The notes below the pieces were generated by a model that did not search any database, was not told where the DNA came from, and saw only the letters and a list, made by a program, of their open reading frames with translations. The position numbers and the translations under genes are program-made. Shown piece after piece: positions 49,790 through 58,640 of a stretch of DNA of 64,000 bases (position 1 is its first letter; each line of letters starts with the position of its first letter). Origin of the DNA: UBA2357 sp046295975 (GTDB lineage Bacteria > Pseudomonadota > Gammaproteobacteria > Burkholderiales > Rhodocyclaceae); NCBI GenBank assembly GCA_046295975.1, contig JBKBMG010000018.1, positions 1 through 64,000 of the forward strand. Reading direction: 5' to 3'.

Positions 49790-52138
49790 ATGCGCATTGT
49801 GTGTATCGGCGGTGGTCCGGCAGGTCTGTATTTCGCGATCCTGATGAAGAAGCTGGACCCGACGCACAGCATCACGGTAGTGGAGCGCAACAAGGCCTAC
49901 GACACCTTCGGTTGGGGGGTGGTGTTCTCCGACGCCACGATGGAGAACATGCGTGAATGGGATCCGGAGACCGCGATTGCGATCCAGGATGCCTTCAATC
50001 ACTGGGACGACATCGAACTGCGCTTCAAGGGTCGCCGCATTCGTTCGGGCGGACACGGCTTTGTAGGCATCGGACGCAAGAAGATGCTCAACATTCTTCA
50101 GGCGCGTTGCGAGGCCCTGGGGGTGGAACTGGTCTTCGAGCGCGAGGTGGTATCGGATCTCGAGTTTCCCGACGCGGATCTCATCGTCGCGGCGGACGGT
50201 ATCAACTCGAGGATTCGCAACCGCTATTCCGAGGTGTTCGCGCCGGACATCGTCACCCGTCCCAACCGCTACATCTGGCTGGGTACCAACAAGTTGTTCG
50301 ACGCCTTCAACTTCATCTTCGAGAAGACCGAGCACGGCTGGTTTCAGGCTCACGTCTACAAGTTCGACGACACCACCACCACCTTCATCGTGGAATGCCC
50401 GGAATCGACATGGTTGGCGCATGGGTTGGACAAGGCCGATCAGGCGGAGTCGATCGCGTTCTGCGAGCGCCTGTTCGGCACCCATCTGGACGGTCATCCG
50501 CTGATGACCAATGCGCGCCATCTTCGGGGGTCGGCGTGGCTGAACTTCCAGCGCATCAGCTGCGAGCGCTGGTACCACGACAACGGCCGGAGCCATGTCG
50601 TGCTGATGGGCGACGCGGTGCACACCGCCCACTTCGCAATTGGATCGGGCACCAAGCTCGCGCTCGAGGATGCGATCGAGCTTGCCCGTTTGTTCAAGCA
50701 CGACGCAGGTGAGGGCCGGGACCGCGCGGTGCGACACGAGGGCACCGTCCGCGAACGGATTTCAGCTGTGCTTGCCCGCTACCAGGCGGCACGCAGCGTC
50801 GACGTGCTGCGACTGCAGAATGCCGCCTGGAACGCGATGGCGTGGTTCGAGGTGTGCGGCGAGCGTTACTGCGACACCCTGGAGCCGGAACAGCTGATGT
50901 ATTCCATGCTGACCCGTTCCCAGCGAATCTCCCACGAAAATCTGCGTTTGCGCGACGCGGACTGGTTGCGGGGCTACGAGGCGTGGTTTGCCCGCCGCGC
51001 CGGTTCGGTCGCGGCCGATGGCGACACGCCGCCACCGCCGATGTTCACCCCCTTGCGCCTGCGTGGCCTGACCTTGCCCAACCGGGTGGTCGTCTCGCCA
51101 ATGGCGATGTACTCGGCCGAGGAAGGCACGCCGGGAGACTTTCACCTCGTTCACTTTGGTGCGCGTGCGCTGGGCGGGGCTGGGCTGCTGTACACAGAGA
51201 TGACCTGTGTCTCGCCAGATGCACGCATCACCCCTGGCTGCGCCGGCATGTACCGGACCGAGCACGTTGCCGCGTGGAAGCGCATTGTCGATTTCGTGCA
51301 TGCCCAGTCCCCAGCGAAGATGGGTATCCAACTCGGCCATGCCGGACGCAAGGGGGCGACGCGGGTGGCCTGGGAGGGCATGGACGAGCCGCTGGAGGAG
51401 GGCGCTTGGCTGCTGCTGTCGGCGTCACCGCTGGCTTACCTGCCGCATTCCCGGGTGCCGCGCGCGATGGACTGCGAGGACATGGCACGTGTGCGCGAGG
51501 ACTTCGTGCGCGCGACCCGCATGGCCGCGGAAGCGGGCTTCGACATCCTGGAGTTCCATTGCGCGCACGGCTATTTGATGTCCAGCTTTCTCTCCCCGCT
51601 CACCAATCTGCGGCAGGATGAGTACGGCGGCGATGTGGAGCGCCGCGCGCGCTATCCGGTCGAGGTGTTCCGGGCGATGCGCGCCGTATGGCCGGCAGAC
51701 CGGCCGATGTCGGTGCGTCTCTCCTGCCATGACTGGTTTCCGAGCGGCAACACCGGTGACGACGCCGTCGTCATCGCCCGCCTGTTCAAGCAGGCCGGGG
51801 CGGACGTGATCGATTGCTCCTCCGGTCAGGTGTGGAAGGGCGACAAACCCGTGTACGGGCGCATGTACCAGACGCCGTTTGCCGATCGAATCCGCAATGA
51901 GGTCGGTATTCCGACTATCGCGGTGGGCGCGATCTTCGATGCCGACCATGTGAACAGCATCATCGCGGCGGGTCGTGCCGATCTCTGCGCGATCGCACGA
52001 CCTCATCTCGCCGACCCTGCCTGGACGCTGCATGAGGCGGCGCGTATCGGCTACGGCGGGGTGGTGTGGCCGCCGCAGTACGTGTCCGGTCGAGCGCAGT
52101 ACGAGACCAATCTACGCCGTTACGCGGGAGGAGGCTGA
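49790..52138 (+). CDS. abmA: 2-aminobenzoyl-CoA monooxygenase/reductase (two-domain flavoprotein)
   Basis: 782 aa. The N-terminal half is an FAD monooxygenase (IVCIGGGPAGLYFAILMKKL at the start, HVVLMGDAVHTAHFAIGSGT around residue 270). From about residue 415 it continues as an Old Yellow Enzyme-type FMN reductase (MFTPLRLRGLTLPNRVVVSP, GIQLGHAGRKG, AGRADLCAIARPHLADP). This fusion is known in the Azoarcus enzyme that hydroxylates and then hydrogenates 2-aminobenzoyl-CoA, and in the related salicylyl-CoA 5-hydroxylases. The neighbouring ligase favours the former. The ATG at 49790 begins exactly at the Rossmann strand. Confidence 0.85.
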   Translation: MRIVCIGGGPAGLYFAILMKKLDPTHSITVVERNKAYDTFGWGVVFSDATMENMREWDPETAIAIQDAFNHWDDIELRFKGRRIRSGGHGFVGIGRKKMLNILQARCEALGVELVFEREVVSDLEFPDADLIVAADGINSRIRNRYSEVFAPDIVTRPNRYIWLGTNKLFDAFNFIFEKTEHGWFQAHVYKFDDTTTTFIVECPESTWLAHGLDKADQAESIAFCERLFGTHLDGHPLMTNARHLRGSAWLNFQRISCERWYHDNGRSHVVLMGDAVHTAHFAIGSGTKLALEDAIELARLFKHDAGEGRDRAVRHEGTVRERISAVLARYQAARSVDVLRLQNAAWNAMAWFEVCGERYCDTLEPEQLMYSMLTRSQRISHENLRLRDADWLRGYEAWFARRAGSVAADGDTPPPPMFTPLRLRGLTLPNRVVVSPMAMYSAEEGTPGDFHLVHFGARALGGAGLLYTEMTCVSPDARITPGCAGMYRTEHVAAWKRIVDFVHAQSPAKMGIQLGHAGRKGATRVAWEGMDEPLEEGAWLLLSASPLAYLPHSRVPRAMDCEDMARVREDFVRATRMAAEAGFDILEFHCAHGYLMSSFLSPLTNLRQDEYGGDVERRARYPVEVFRAMRAVWPADRPMSVRLSCHDWFPSGNTGDDAVVIARLFKQAGADVIDCSSGQVWKGDKPVYGRMYQTPFADRIRNEVGIPTIAVGAIFDADHVNSIIAAGRADLCAIARPHLADPAWTLHEAARIGYGGVVWPPQYVSGRAQYETNLRRYAGGG

Positions 52139-52139
52139 A

Positions 52140-52958
52140 ATGAATCTCACGCATCGCATCGCTGCGCGTGGGCCGGATCCGGTTCTAGCACTGACCGGAC
52201 GCCACGCCGTGGTGACGGGCGGCGGCAGCGGCATTGGCGCCGCGATCGCACGCGAACTGGCTGGGCTGGGCGCAACCCTCACCCTACTGGGGCGCCACCG
52301 CGACCCGTTGGAGTCGGTGCGCAGCGAATTGCCGGGGCAGGGCCATGGCGTCGCGGTTGCCGATGTGACCGATCATGGTGGCGTGGCCGCTGCGCTGTCC
52401 GCGGCGGCTGGACTGCGGGGAAGTGTCGCCATCCTGGTGAACAATGCCGGCGCGGCGCGCAGTGCGCCGGCCGCGCGCACCTCCGAGGCATTGTGGGCGG
52501 AGATGATCGCAGTGAATCTCACCGGCACTTTCAATTGCACCCGGGCGGTGCTGGAAGGCATGCAGGCAGCCGGCTGGGGGCGCGTGGTCAATGTGGCGAG
52601 CACCGCCGGACTGATCGGATACGCCTATGTCTCGGCTTACTGCGCCGCCAAACACGGGGTGGTCGGTTACACCCGTGCGCTGGCCCGGGAAGTGGCACAG
52701 CAGGGTATTACGGTGAACGCGGTCTGCCCCGGCTACACCGACACGCCGCTGCTCGACGACGCAGTGGCCACCATCGCCACCCGGACCGGGCTGGACACCG
52801 ACGCGGCGCGGGCGCGGCTGGCGGCATCGAATCCCCAGGGGCGGTTGCTGCAGCCGGAAGATGTGGCCAGTACCGTCGGCTGGCTGTGCCTGCCGGGTTC
52901 CGGAGCCATTCACGGCCAGGCGATTCCGGTCGCTGGCGGCGAGGTGATGGCGGGCTGA
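52140..52958 (+). CDS. Short-chain dehydrogenase/reductase of the anthranilate pathway
   Basis: 272 aa. The classical SDR motifs are present: AVVTGGGSGIGAAIARELAG (NAD(P) binding), ILVNNAG, and the YVSAYCAAKHGV active site (Tyr-x3-Lys). It begins 1 bp after the monooxygenase stop. It probably oxidises the hydroxyacyl-CoA or ring alcohol formed downstream of the monooxygenase. The exact substrate is inferred from context. Confidence 0.85.
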   Translation: MNLTHRIAARGPDPVLALTGRHAVVTGGGSGIGAAIARELAGLGATLTLLGRHRDPLESVRSELPGQGHGVAVADVTDHGGVAAALSAAAGLRGSVAILVNNAGAARSAPAARTSEALWAEMIAVNLTGTFNCTRAVLEGMQAAGWGRVVNVASTAGLIGYAYVSAYCAAKHGVVGYTRALAREVAQQGITVNAVCPGYTDTPLLDDAVATIATRTGLDTDAARARLAASNPQGRLLQPEDVASTVGWLCLPGSGAIHGQAIPVAGGEVMAG

Positions 52959-53022
52959 GGCCCGGCCATCTGGATCGATGCACCCGGGACGATGGGTCCC
53001 GAATGAGGAATGGAGTCCTCCC

Positions 53023-53868
53023 ATGGCGGAACGTTCGATGCATGACCACAAGCGTCCGTTCGCGGACTACCCGGCCCGGCACTTTCAATGGGCGTGCTCC
53101 GATGACGGCCGGGTTGCCACGCTCACGCTGGACCGGCCGGACAAGAAGAACCCGCTGACCTTCGATTCCTACGCCGAGTTGCGCGACTTGTTCGGCGCTT
53201 TGCGCCACGCCTCCGATGTGCGTGTAGTCGTCATCCAGGGTGCGGGCGGCAACTTCTGCTCGGGCGGTGACGTGTTCGAGATCATCGAGCCGCTCACCCG
53301 TATGAGCACGCCGCAACTGCTGGACTTCACGCGCATGACGGGTGATCTGGTCAAGGCCGTGCGCCGCTGCCCGCAGCCAGTGATTGCGGCCGTGGACGGT
53401 GTTTGCGCCGGCGCCGGGGCGATGCTCGCGCTCGCGGCTGATTTCCGCCTCGGGACGCCGGCCGCCCGCACCGCCTTCCTGTTCGCCCGCGTCGGGCTTG
53501 CAGGCGCCGACATGGGGGCGTGTGGCCTGCTGCCGCGCATGATCGGCCAGGGGCGGGCCACCGAGCTGCTGATGACCGGCCGCAACATGAGCGCCGAAGA
53601 AGGGCTGGCATGGGGCTTTTTCAACGCGCTCCATGCGCCGACGGCACTGCAGTCCGAGGCACAGTTGCTGGCGCGTTCGCTTGCCGACGGCCCCTGGTTT
53701 GCGCACGGGGTGACCAAGACCATGCTGAATCAGGAATGGGCAATGGGGTTGGAAGAAATGATCGAGTCGGAGGCCCAGGCCCAGGCGTTGTGCATGACGA
53801 CCGGCGACTTCCTGCGTGCCTTCGAGGCGTTTGCGGCCAAGCGACGGCCGGAATTCCAGGGCGACTGA
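53023..53868 (+). CDS. Enoyl-CoA hydratase/isomerase family protein
   Basis: 281 aa. The crotonase fold is clear: VATLTLDRPDKKNPLTFDSY, the oxyanion hole IQGAGGNFCSGGDVFE and GVCAGAGAMLALAADFRLGT. The usual catalytic Glu position reads GLAGADMGACGLLPRMIG, so the acid-base residues differ from standard hydratases and it may be a ring hydrolase or isomerase. It is cotranscribed in the anthranilate operon (64-bp gap with ribosome site GGAATGGAG). Confidence 0.85.
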   Translation: MAERSMHDHKRPFADYPARHFQWACSDDGRVATLTLDRPDKKNPLTFDSYAELRDLFGALRHASDVRVVVIQGAGGNFCSGGDVFEIIEPLTRMSTPQLLDFTRMTGDLVKAVRRCPQPVIAAVDGVCAGAGAMLALAADFRLGTPAARTAFLFARVGLAGADMGACGLLPRMIGQGRATELLMTGRNMSAEEGLAWGFFNALHAPTALQSEAQLLARSLADGPWFAHGVTKTMLNQEWAMGLEEMIESEAQAQALCMTTGDFLRAFEAFAAKRRPEFQGD

Positions 53869-53878
53869 CGGAGTTCGC

Positions 53879-55045
53879 ATGGACCGCAGCATCCTCGATC
53901 TACCGTTTTACGGACCGGAGCACCGCCTTTTGTGCGAGGCACTGGCCGACTGGTCGAGCTCCGCCATGCCGGAGATCGACCACCGCGACGTCGACCGCAG
54001 TTGCCGTGCCCTGGTCGCCGCCCTGGGCAAGGCCGGCTTTCTGCGTTACTGCGTTCCGGCGGCCTACGGCGGGGCGCACCCGGACCTGGATTCACGCTCG
54101 CTGTGCATCGCCCGTGAGACCCTTGCTTATCACGAAGGTCTCGCCGACTTCGCGTTCGCCATGCAGGGGCTGGGCAGCGGCGCGATCACCCTGGCTGGCA
54201 GCGAGGCGCTCAAGCGCCGTGTGTTGCCGCGGATCGCCTCCGGTGAGTGGATAGCGGCGTTCGCGTTGAGCGAACCACAGGCCGGCTCCGACGTGGCGGC
54301 CCTGGCCTGCGAGGCGCGTCGGGTGGCGGCGCCGGACGGCGACTACTATCTGCTCAATGGCGAGAAGACCTGGATTTCCAACGGCGGCATTGCCGACGTG
54401 TATTGCGTGTTCGCACGCACCGGCGATGCGCCCGGCACGCGCAGCATCTCTGCCTTCGTGGTGTATCCCGACACGCCGGGGTTCGAGGTGGTGGAGCGTC
54501 TGGAGGTGATCGCGCCCCATCCGCTTGCGCGGCTGCGCTTTTCGGACATGAAAGTGCCGCTCGAAAACCGCCTGGGCGAGCAGGGCGAGGGGTTCAAGCT
54601 GGCGATGCGTACGCTGGACATCTTTCGCGCCTCGGTGGCAGCGGCAGCGGTCGGTTTTGCCCGGCGCGCCCTTGACGAGGCGCTTGCCCATGCCCGTGGC
54701 CGCAAGCTGTTCGGCCAGGCGCTGGCGGATTTCCAGCTGACCCAGGCACGGCTCGGCGAGATGGCCACAGACGTCGACGCCGCCGCCTTGCTCACCGCCC
54801 GCGCAGCCTGGCGGCGCGATGTGCAGCGCCTGCCGACCACGCGTGAGGCGGCCATGGCCAAAATGACCGCGACCGAGCACGCCCAGCGCGTCATCGACGC
54901 CGCGGTGCAAATGCATGGCGGGCAGGGCGTGCGGGAAGGGGTGAAGGTGGCGTCCTTGTATCGCGAGATCCGCGCCTTGCGTATTTACGAAGGGGCGACC
55001 GAGGTGCAGAAACTCATCATTGCCCGCGAACTGCTCAAGCAATGA
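53879..55045 (+). CDS. Acyl-CoA dehydrogenase family protein
   Basis: 388 aa. The acyl-CoA dehydrogenase regions are visible: AFALSEPQAGSDVAALACEA, the FAD-binding WISNGGIADVYCVFART, GFARRALDEALAHARGRKLF, and the C-terminal MHGGQGVREGVKVASLYREI with RIYEGATEVQKLIIARELL. It has 10-bp spacing from the hydratase gene. It should oxidise a CoA thioester during ring-cleavage product breakdown and pass electrons to ETF. Confidence 0.9.
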   Translation: MDRSILDLPFYGPEHRLLCEALADWSSSAMPEIDHRDVDRSCRALVAALGKAGFLRYCVPAAYGGAHPDLDSRSLCIARETLAYHEGLADFAFAMQGLGSGAITLAGSEALKRRVLPRIASGEWIAAFALSEPQAGSDVAALACEARRVAAPDGDYYLLNGEKTWISNGGIADVYCVFARTGDAPGTRSISAFVVYPDTPGFEVVERLEVIAPHPLARLRFSDMKVPLENRLGEQGEGFKLAMRTLDIFRASVAAAAVGFARRALDEALAHARGRKLFGQALADFQLTQARLGEMATDVDAAALLTARAAWRRDVQRLPTTREAAMAKMTATEHAQRVIDAAVQMHGGQGVREGVKVASLYREIRALRIYEGATEVQKLIIARELLKQ

Positions 55046-55120
55046 CTGGCTTCAAGTTCATCCATCCCGTTCATCCATTCATGTAGCGCGGCCTGAGGCC
55101 GCAACGGAGCAAGCCCACAG

Positions 55121-55984
55121 ATGTCCCGGCACGCTGACCAACCCAATGAACCTGGTTTCGGACACGACCGTCTCGACGGCGCCGTGACCGATTTCGGCGA
55201 GCGCATGAGCTACACCGACTATCTCGGCCTGGATGCCATCCTCCAGGCCCAGCATTTGCGCTCGGACGACCCCAACGAACTGCTTTTCATCATCCAGCAC
55301 CAGACCAGCGAGCTGTGGATGAAACTGATGCTGCACGAACTTGAACAGGCCGTCGCACGCATGCGGGCAGGCGAGTTGCCGCCGGCCTTCAAGGCGCTCG
55401 CGCGCGTGTCGCGCATCATGGAGCAACTCATACAGGCGTGGAGCGTGCTCGCCACCATGACTCCCTCTGAATACAGCGCCATCCGCAAGCGGCTGGGCCA
55501 TTCCAGCGGATTCCAGTCGTGGCAGTACCGCCGCATTGAATTCATGCTCGGCAACCGCAATCGCGACATGCTCAAGCCGCATGCCCACCGGCCGGATCTT
55601 GTGCGCTTGCTGGAGGAGGCCCTGCACACCCGCTCGCTCTACGATGAAGCCATTCGCATTCTGGCTGCCCGCGGTTTCGCCATCGACCGTGCGGTGCTCG
55701 AGCGCGACGTCTCCCTGCCTTACCACGCCGACGCGAGCGTGGAACGGGCATGGCTGGCGGTGTATCGCGACCCCGAGCGGCATTTCGAACTCTACGAACT
55801 GGCCGAGGAACTGGTCGACCTCGAGGACGCCTTTCGTCATTGGCGCTTCCGCCACATGCAGACGGTGGCACGCATCATCGGCGCCAAGAGCGGCACTGGC
55901 GGCACCGCCGGCGTGCCGTATCTGCGGCGGGTGATCGACGTCGAGCTGTTTCCCGAGCTCTGGCAGGCGAGGACCGACTTGTGA
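55121..55984 (+). CDS. kynA: Tryptophan 2,3-dioxygenase
   Basis: 287 aa. The heme dioxygenase that opens the indole ring of tryptophan to N-formylkynurenine. Family segments are MSYTDYLGLDAILQAQHLRS, DDPNELLFIIQHQTSELWMK, SSGFQSWQYRRIEFMLGNRN and FRHWRFRHMQTVARIIGAKS with the heme-ligand His. The N-terminus starts with 25 polar residues. Formamidase and kynureninase genes are absent here. Its place next to anthranilate genes ties tryptophan breakdown to this operon. Confidence 0.96.
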   Translation: MSRHADQPNEPGFGHDRLDGAVTDFGERMSYTDYLGLDAILQAQHLRSDDPNELLFIIQHQTSELWMKLMLHELEQAVARMRAGELPPAFKALARVSRIMEQLIQAWSVLATMTPSEYSAIRKRLGHSSGFQSWQYRRIEFMLGNRNRDMLKPHAHRPDLVRLLEEALHTRSLYDEAIRILAARGFAIDRAVLERDVSLPYHADASVERAWLAVYRDPERHFELYELAEELVDLEDAFRHWRFRHMQTVARIIGAKSGTGGTAGVPYLRRVIDVELFPELWQARTDL

Positions 55985-56445
55985 GCGATGCGCCGGTGCC
56001 ACTGCCCGTGCCCCCCGTCGCTGCCTCCAGCGCCGCGCTCTACACAAGCGTCCATCCGGTGCGCTTTGCCGACTGTGATCCGGCGGGCATCGTGTTCTTT
56101 CCCGCATACCTGCGCATGCTCAACGCCGTGGTCGAGGACTGGCTGGCGGCGCTCGGCCATCCGTGGACGTGGCTCATCGGCGAGCAGCGCATGGGCACCC
56201 CCACCGCCCAGCTCGACAGCCGTTTCCACCGTCCGTCATTCATGGGCGAGTCGCTGGTTTTCGAACTTCGCCTTGCCTCGCTGGGGCACAGCTCGTTGGT
56301 GCTGGAGCACGCCGCGCGTGTCGCCGGCGAGCTGCGTTTCAGCGCCCGCCAGGTGCTCGTCGCCACCTCGCTGGACACCCACCGACCGATCGCATGGCCG
56401 GACGACATGCGTGCCGCCATGCACCGCTTCAAGGAGAACGCCTGA
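55981..56445 (+). CDS. Hotdog-fold acyl-CoA thioesterase (4HBT type)
   Basis: 154 aa, GTG start overlapping the kynA stop (GTGA). The motif RFADCDPAGIVFFPAYLRML is the active-site region of 4-hydroxybenzoyl-CoA thioesterases, with Asp as nucleophile. It probably hydrolyses stalled or surplus aryl-CoA esters to release CoA. Similar thioesterases occur in the Azoarcus anthranilate cluster. Confidence 0.88.
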   Translation: MSDAPVPLPVPPVAASSAALYTSVHPVRFADCDPAGIVFFPAYLRMLNAVVEDWLAALGHPWTWLIGEQRMGTPTAQLDSRFHRPSFMGESLVFELRLASLGHSSLVLEHAARVAGELRFSARQVLVATSLDTHRPIAWPDDMRAAMHRFKENA

Positions 56446-56840
56446 TGCACACGCTGTTGCAACCCGCCGGCTGGGCGCCGCCCAGGGGCTACGCCAACGG
56501 TGTCGAGGCGCGTGGTCGCCAGATTTTCGTCGCCGGCCAGATCGGCTGGAACGCGCAGTGCGTGTTTGAAAGCGATGATCTGATCGCCCAGACCGTCCAG
56601 GCCCTGAACAACGTCCGCGCCGTGCTCGAATGCGCCGGCGCAGGGCCGCAACACATGACCCGCATGACCTGGTATCTGGTCGACAAGCGCGAATACGTGG
56701 CACGCCAGCGGGAGATCGGCGAAGCCTACCGGAACGTCATGGGCCGGCATTTCCCGGCCATGACCGCGGTCCAGGTCGCCGGCCTGGTCGAGGATCGCGC
56801 CCGCATCGAGATCGAGGTCACGGCCGTCGTCCCGGACTGA
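56445..56840 (+). CDS. RidA/YjgF-family protein
   Basis: 131 aa. Residues GYANGVEARGRQIFVAGQIG, then QTVQALNNVRAVLECAGAGP and IEIEVTAVVPD fit the RidA family, which deaminates reactive enamine and imine intermediates. It overlaps the thioesterase gene (TGATG). In this pathway the likely task is hydrolysing the imine formed from the dearomatised 2-amino ring (inference). Confidence 0.88.
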   Translation: MHTLLQPAGWAPPRGYANGVEARGRQIFVAGQIGWNAQCVFESDDLIAQTVQALNNVRAVLECAGAGPQHMTRMTWYLVDKREYVARQREIGEAYRNVMGRHFPAMTAVQVAGLVEDRARIEIEVTAVVPD

Positions 56841-57060
56841 ACGCAGGCTGGGGGCGGGCGGCGTGATCGCGGTTTGGCGTGGGCCAGGGGCGCAGCCGAC
56901 GCATCCCGGGGATGACGCGGACCCCGTCTGTCGCTATACTGCGCGGCGTCCGTTCCATGGGATGGCAGGTGCGCCGAGCAATGACGATGTTGTGATCGCT
57001 GCGCCTTCCGCTGGTACGGTCTCACCGTGCGTCGCGATCTTCGCGTCGCGCCTGGCATCC

Positions 57061-57150
57061 GGAAGCGTGGCCGAGTGGTTTAAGGCAGCGGTCTTGAAAA
57101 CCGCCAGGGGTTTGCGCCCCTCGTGAGTTCGAATCTCACCGCTTCCGCCA
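57061..57150 (+). tRNA. tRNA-Ser (UGA)
   Basis: 90 nt with encoded CCA. The acceptor GGAAGCG pairs with CGCTTCC, the anticodon loop is CTTGAAA (TGA), the variable arm is AGGGGTTTGCGCCCCT, and the T-arm is GAGTTCGAATCTC. A -10-like TATACT lies at 56935-56940. Confidence 0.97.
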
Positions 57151-57210
57151 ATGAAAACGAGCGCCAAGCGAATTTCTGGCGACTCGCGAAGTGCTCGACG
57201 AGTGATGAGA

Positions 57211-57235
57211 AGCCCCGCCTGGTCGGGGCTTTTTC
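57211..57235 (+). terminator. Terminator downstream of tRNA-Ser (UGA)
   Basis: AGCCCCG-CCTGGT-CGGGGCT followed by TTTT: a 7-bp GC-rich stem and T-run about 60 bp after the tRNA. Confidence 0.9.
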
Positions 57236-57353
57236 GTGGTGGGGCGAAACAGGTCGTGAAAGCGTGCCACAGGCAGTCAGCGGGGCTGCATGTTTCCCGC
57301 AACGCGTCGAGAGCGGGTCAAGTGTTCCCAAGTCAAGCCAGGATGGAGGCCTC

Positions 57354-58010
57354 GTGACGCGCCTGATCGCCCTCAACAAGCCCTACGGAGTGTTGTGCCA
57401 GTTCAGTGCGGAAGGCGAGCGACCGACCCTCAAGGCGTTTGTGCCGGTGCCGGACGTGTATGCGGCGGGGCGGCTGGATACCGACAGCGAGGGTTTGCTG
57501 CTGCTGACCGACGACGGTGCAGTGCAGCACCGCATCGCCGATCCGCGTCACAAACTGCCCAAGACCTACGTCGTGCAGGTTGAGGGCGAGGTCGACGAGG
57601 CGGCGCTGCGGAGGCTGCGTGCCGGCGTGGATCTGGGCGACTTCGTTGCGCAGCCGTGCGGGGCACGCCGGATCGAAGCGCCGGAGTGGTTGTGGACGCG
57701 CGATCCGCCGGTGCGCTTTCGCAAGTCCGTGCCGACTTCGTGGGTGGAGCTGGTGTTGCGCGAGGGCAAGAACCGGCAGGTGCGGCGGATGACGGCCAAG
57801 GTCGGCTTCCCGACCCTGCGGCTGATCCGCGTGGCCATCGGACCGTTTGCGCTGGACGGGCTGTTGCCCGGAGAATGGCGCGATGTATCGCCGCACGCGC
57901 TACCGGCTATGTCGGTTGCCGACGATGGACGGGCCGCGCGTGGCCGCGGACCGTCGCCGGGTGAGGGGCCTCGCCGCTGGAAGCGTGGGCCGCGCGGCGC
58001 TGCGCGATAG
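57354..58010 (+). CDS. rluE: 23S rRNA pseudouridine synthase (RluE family)
   Basis: 218 aa, GTG start with GGAGG 5 bp upstream. The catalytic Asp is in AAGRLDTDSEGLLLLTDDGA. ALNKPYGVLCQFSAEGE and LREGKNRQVRRMTAKVGFPT are RsuA/RluB-E hallmarks. No S4 domain is present, as in RluE, which modifies U2457. The C-terminal ~35 residues are Arg/Gly-rich. Confidence 0.9.
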   Translation: MTRLIALNKPYGVLCQFSAEGERPTLKAFVPVPDVYAAGRLDTDSEGLLLLTDDGAVQHRIADPRHKLPKTYVVQVEGEVDEAALRRLRAGVDLGDFVAQPCGARRIEAPEWLWTRDPPVRFRKSVPTSWVELVLREGKNRQVRRMTAKVGFPTLRLIRVAIGPFALDGLLPGEWRDVSPHALPAMSVADDGRAARGRGPSPGEGPRRWKRGPRGAAR

Positions 58011-58034
58011 AGCAATGGTCATGGAGCGTGGACG

Positions 58035-58505
58035 ATGAAGGAATCAAGGGGCGTGGCGGCGTTGCGCAGGATCGCGAGACTGGTTTGTGCCGGGTGCATG
58101 CTTGCCTGGGGCGGCTCGGCGCTGGCGCAGATGCCGGTGGTGGAGTTGTTTGCCGGCATGTACCGGATCGAAGCGGAACTGGCGCATACGCCGCAGAACC
58201 GGCAGACGGGCCTGATGCATCGCCAGTCGATGGCGGTGAACAAGGGCATGGTGTTCGTCTTCACCGAAACCGCCCGCCATTGCATGTGGATGAAGAACAC
58301 CTTGATTCCGCTGTCGGTGGCCTTTCTCGACGAAGAGGGCGAAGTGATCAACATTGCCGACATGACGCCGCTGGATGAAACCAGCCACTGCGCCGCCGCG
58401 CCCGCGCGCTTCGCGCTGGAAATGAACCAGGGTTGGTTCGCGGAGCGCGGTATCGCCGAAGGCGACCGCATCCGCGGGGTGGGGGCGCTGCCCGCTCCGC
58501 GCTGA
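58035..58505 (+). CDS. DUF192 exported protein
   Basis: 156 aa. A Sec signal peptide with AQA-like cleavage (ARLVCAGCMLAWGGSALAQM) is followed by the DUF192 core: TPQNRQTGLMHRQSMAVNKG, then MVFVFTETARHCMWMKNTLI. The family folds as a small beta barrel of unknown function, exported in most proteobacteria. It lies 24 bp downstream of rluE and is probably cotranscribed. Confidence 0.9.
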   Translation: MKESRGVAALRRIARLVCAGCMLAWGGSALAQMPVVELFAGMYRIEAELAHTPQNRQTGLMHRQSMAVNKGMVFVFTETARHCMWMKNTLIPLSVAFLDEEGEVINIADMTPLDETSHCAAAPARFALEMNQGWFAERGIAEGDRIRGVGALPAPR

Positions 58506-58550
58506 CCGCCGGCCGCAGCAGGCCGAATTAAGGGGCTTTTCCTGCCTTTA

Positions 58551-58575
58551 TCGGGCGGCAAGATTTGCCGCCCGA
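58551..58575. terminator. Hairpin between the DUF192 gene and flhB
   Basis: TCGGGCGGCAA-GAT-TTGCCGCCCGA: an 11-bp perfect stem. The T-run is short (TTGCC), so it may be a weak terminator for rluE-DUF192 or a leader element of flhB. Confidence 0.6.
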
Positions 58576-58640
58576 TTGCCATAATGGCTCCGGGTCGCCT
58601 TGTGTCCGCCGGACACCAGGGTTAGCACCGGGAGTCGGCC

